43,610 nucleotides of DNA from the NCBI RefSeq assembly GCF_014650655.1, contig NZ_BMVJ01000011.1:29836-73445 (forward strand). Reading direction: 5' to 3'. The notes under the pieces were generated by a model. The model did not search any database. It saw nothing but the letters and a program-made list of their open reading frames with translations, and had not been told where the DNA came from. The position numbers were made by a program, and so were the translations under genes. Positions 42,966 through 43,610 of the stretch are shown one piece after another. This DNA comes from Streptomyces anandii JCM 4720 (lineage in GTDB: Bacteria; Actinomycetota; Actinomycetes; Streptomycetales; Streptomycetaceae). Numbering within the stretch: position 1 is the stretch's first letter; every line of letters starts with the position of its first letter.

Positions 42966-43610
42966 TCACCCGGGGGTGACCAGCCTCGCCTCATAGGCGA
43001 ACACCGCCGCCTGGGTTCGGTCGCGCAGGCCCAGCTTCACCAGGATGCGGCTCACATGGGTCTTGATCGTCGACTCGGCGACCACCAGCCGCTCGGCGAT
43101 CTCCGCGTTCGACAGGCCCTGCGCGATCAGGACCAGCACCTCCGTCTCCCGTTCGGTCAGGTCCCCGTAGGCCGCCTGCGCTCCCGCCACCATGCGCGGA
43201 GGCTCGGACAGCTTGGAGAACTCCGTGATCAGCCGTCTGGTGACCGACGGCGCGAGCAGGGCCTCCCCGGCCGCCACCACCCGCACCCCGTCGGCGAGCT
43301 GCCGCGCCGAGGCGTCCTTGAGCAGGAAGCCGGAGGCTCCCGCCCTGAGCGCCTGGTACACGTACTCGTCGAGGTCGAACGTGGTCAGCACCAGCACCTT
43401 CGCCGTGCCGTCGGCGGCGACGATCTCGCGGGTCGCCTCGATGCCGTTCAGCTCCGGCATGCGGATGTCCATCAGGACGACGTCCGGCGCCAGTTCGCGC
43501 ACCCGCTGCACCGCCTCGCGTCCGTTGACGGCCTCGCCGACGACCTCGATGTCCGGCATCGCGTTCAGCAGGACGGAGAAGCCCTCGCGCACCATCATCT
43601 GGTCGTCCGC
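42966..43610 (-). CDS. NarL/LuxR-family response regulator, 5' end cut
   Basis: The visible 214 residues begin within the receiver domain at ADDQMMVREGF, so only about five residues are missing beyond the window edge. The phospho-acceptor is in VVLMDIRMPELNG, the conserved Thr in VLVLTTFD and the Lys in FLLKDAS. The C-terminal LuxR helix-turn-helix includes LTERETEVLVLIAQGLSNAEIAE. It should be activated by a histidine kinase encoded just upstream (to the right, not in the window) and control nearby genes. Confidence 0.95.
   Translation of the reverse strand, partial: ADDQMMVREGFSVLLNAMPDIEVVGEAVNGREAVQRVRELAPDVVLMDIRMPELNGIEATREIVAADGTAKVLVLTTFDLDEYVYQALRAGASGFLLKDASARQLADGVRVVAAGEALLAPSVTRRLITEFSKLSEPPRMVAGAQAAYGDLTERETEVLVLIAQGLSNAEIAERLVVAESTIKTHVSRILVKLGLRDRTQAAVFAYEARLVTPG

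Overview
The window is chromosomal DNA of a high-GC actinobacterium, almost certainly a Streptomyces. The signs are a strong G/C bias at third codon positions, many GTG and TTG starts, 4-bp ATGA/GTGA gene overlaps, XRE-DUF397 gene pairs, a class F sortase, SigE-type sigma factors and a single in-frame TTA (bldA-type) codon. Both ends are cut: the left end holds the C-terminus of an HNH nuclease and the right end lacks the first residues of a NarL/LuxR response regulator. I saw no rRNA, tRNA, CRISPR array, transposase or phage gene.

Left third (1-17.2 kb). A minus-strand cluster holds a sortase-anchored small protein, its class F sortase, an ECF sigma factor and a one-pass membrane protein that is probably its anti-sigma factor. 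Facing it are a histidine-rich mini-protein with a strong hairpin, an ABC exporter and an overlapping atypical Ser/Thr kinase. A second sigma/anti-sigma pair (SigK/RskA type, zinc anti-sigma) follows, then an LLM flavin oxidoreductase, a UPF0718-type permease with its TIGR03943 partner, a two-RCK membrane protein, an S9 peptidase, SURF1 and a third sigma/membrane-protein pair.

Middle (17.6-26.3 kb). The aspartate-pathway genes ask-asd and the recR-ybaB recombination/nucleoid block are conserved housekeeping genes. Between ask and the DUF5063 gene next to recR sits an apparently accessory segment of about 3.5 kb (20.19-23.62 kb). It holds a minus-strand XRE/DUF5753 regulator with a DUF397 gene, and a divergent, tightly coupled three-gene plus-strand cassette. 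The cassette encodes an ADP-ribosyltransferase-like protein, an unknown helical protein with an acidic Pro-rich tail, and a membrane-anchored degenerate receiver domain whose gene carries the only TTA codon I found in any called gene. This is the best candidate for an undescribed system. A SLATT two-TM protein lies just beyond ybaB.

Right third (26.3-43.6 kb). This part holds a membrane Ser/Thr kinase, a class III aminotransferase (probably leaderless), a GntR regulator, a dolichyl-phosphate-glucosyltransferase-like GT2 fused to a large polytopic domain, and an unknown conserved protein. Then come a Tat-exported 5'-nucleotidase, purA, a diacylglycerol-kinase-like protein with degenerate motifs, and a 21/29-bp minisatellite. 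It ends with a GbsR/MarR regulator divergent from an ABC drug-type exporter across a perfect 16-bp palindrome, a cytochrome P450 and the response regulator. All functions are read from motifs by eye; no database search was run.
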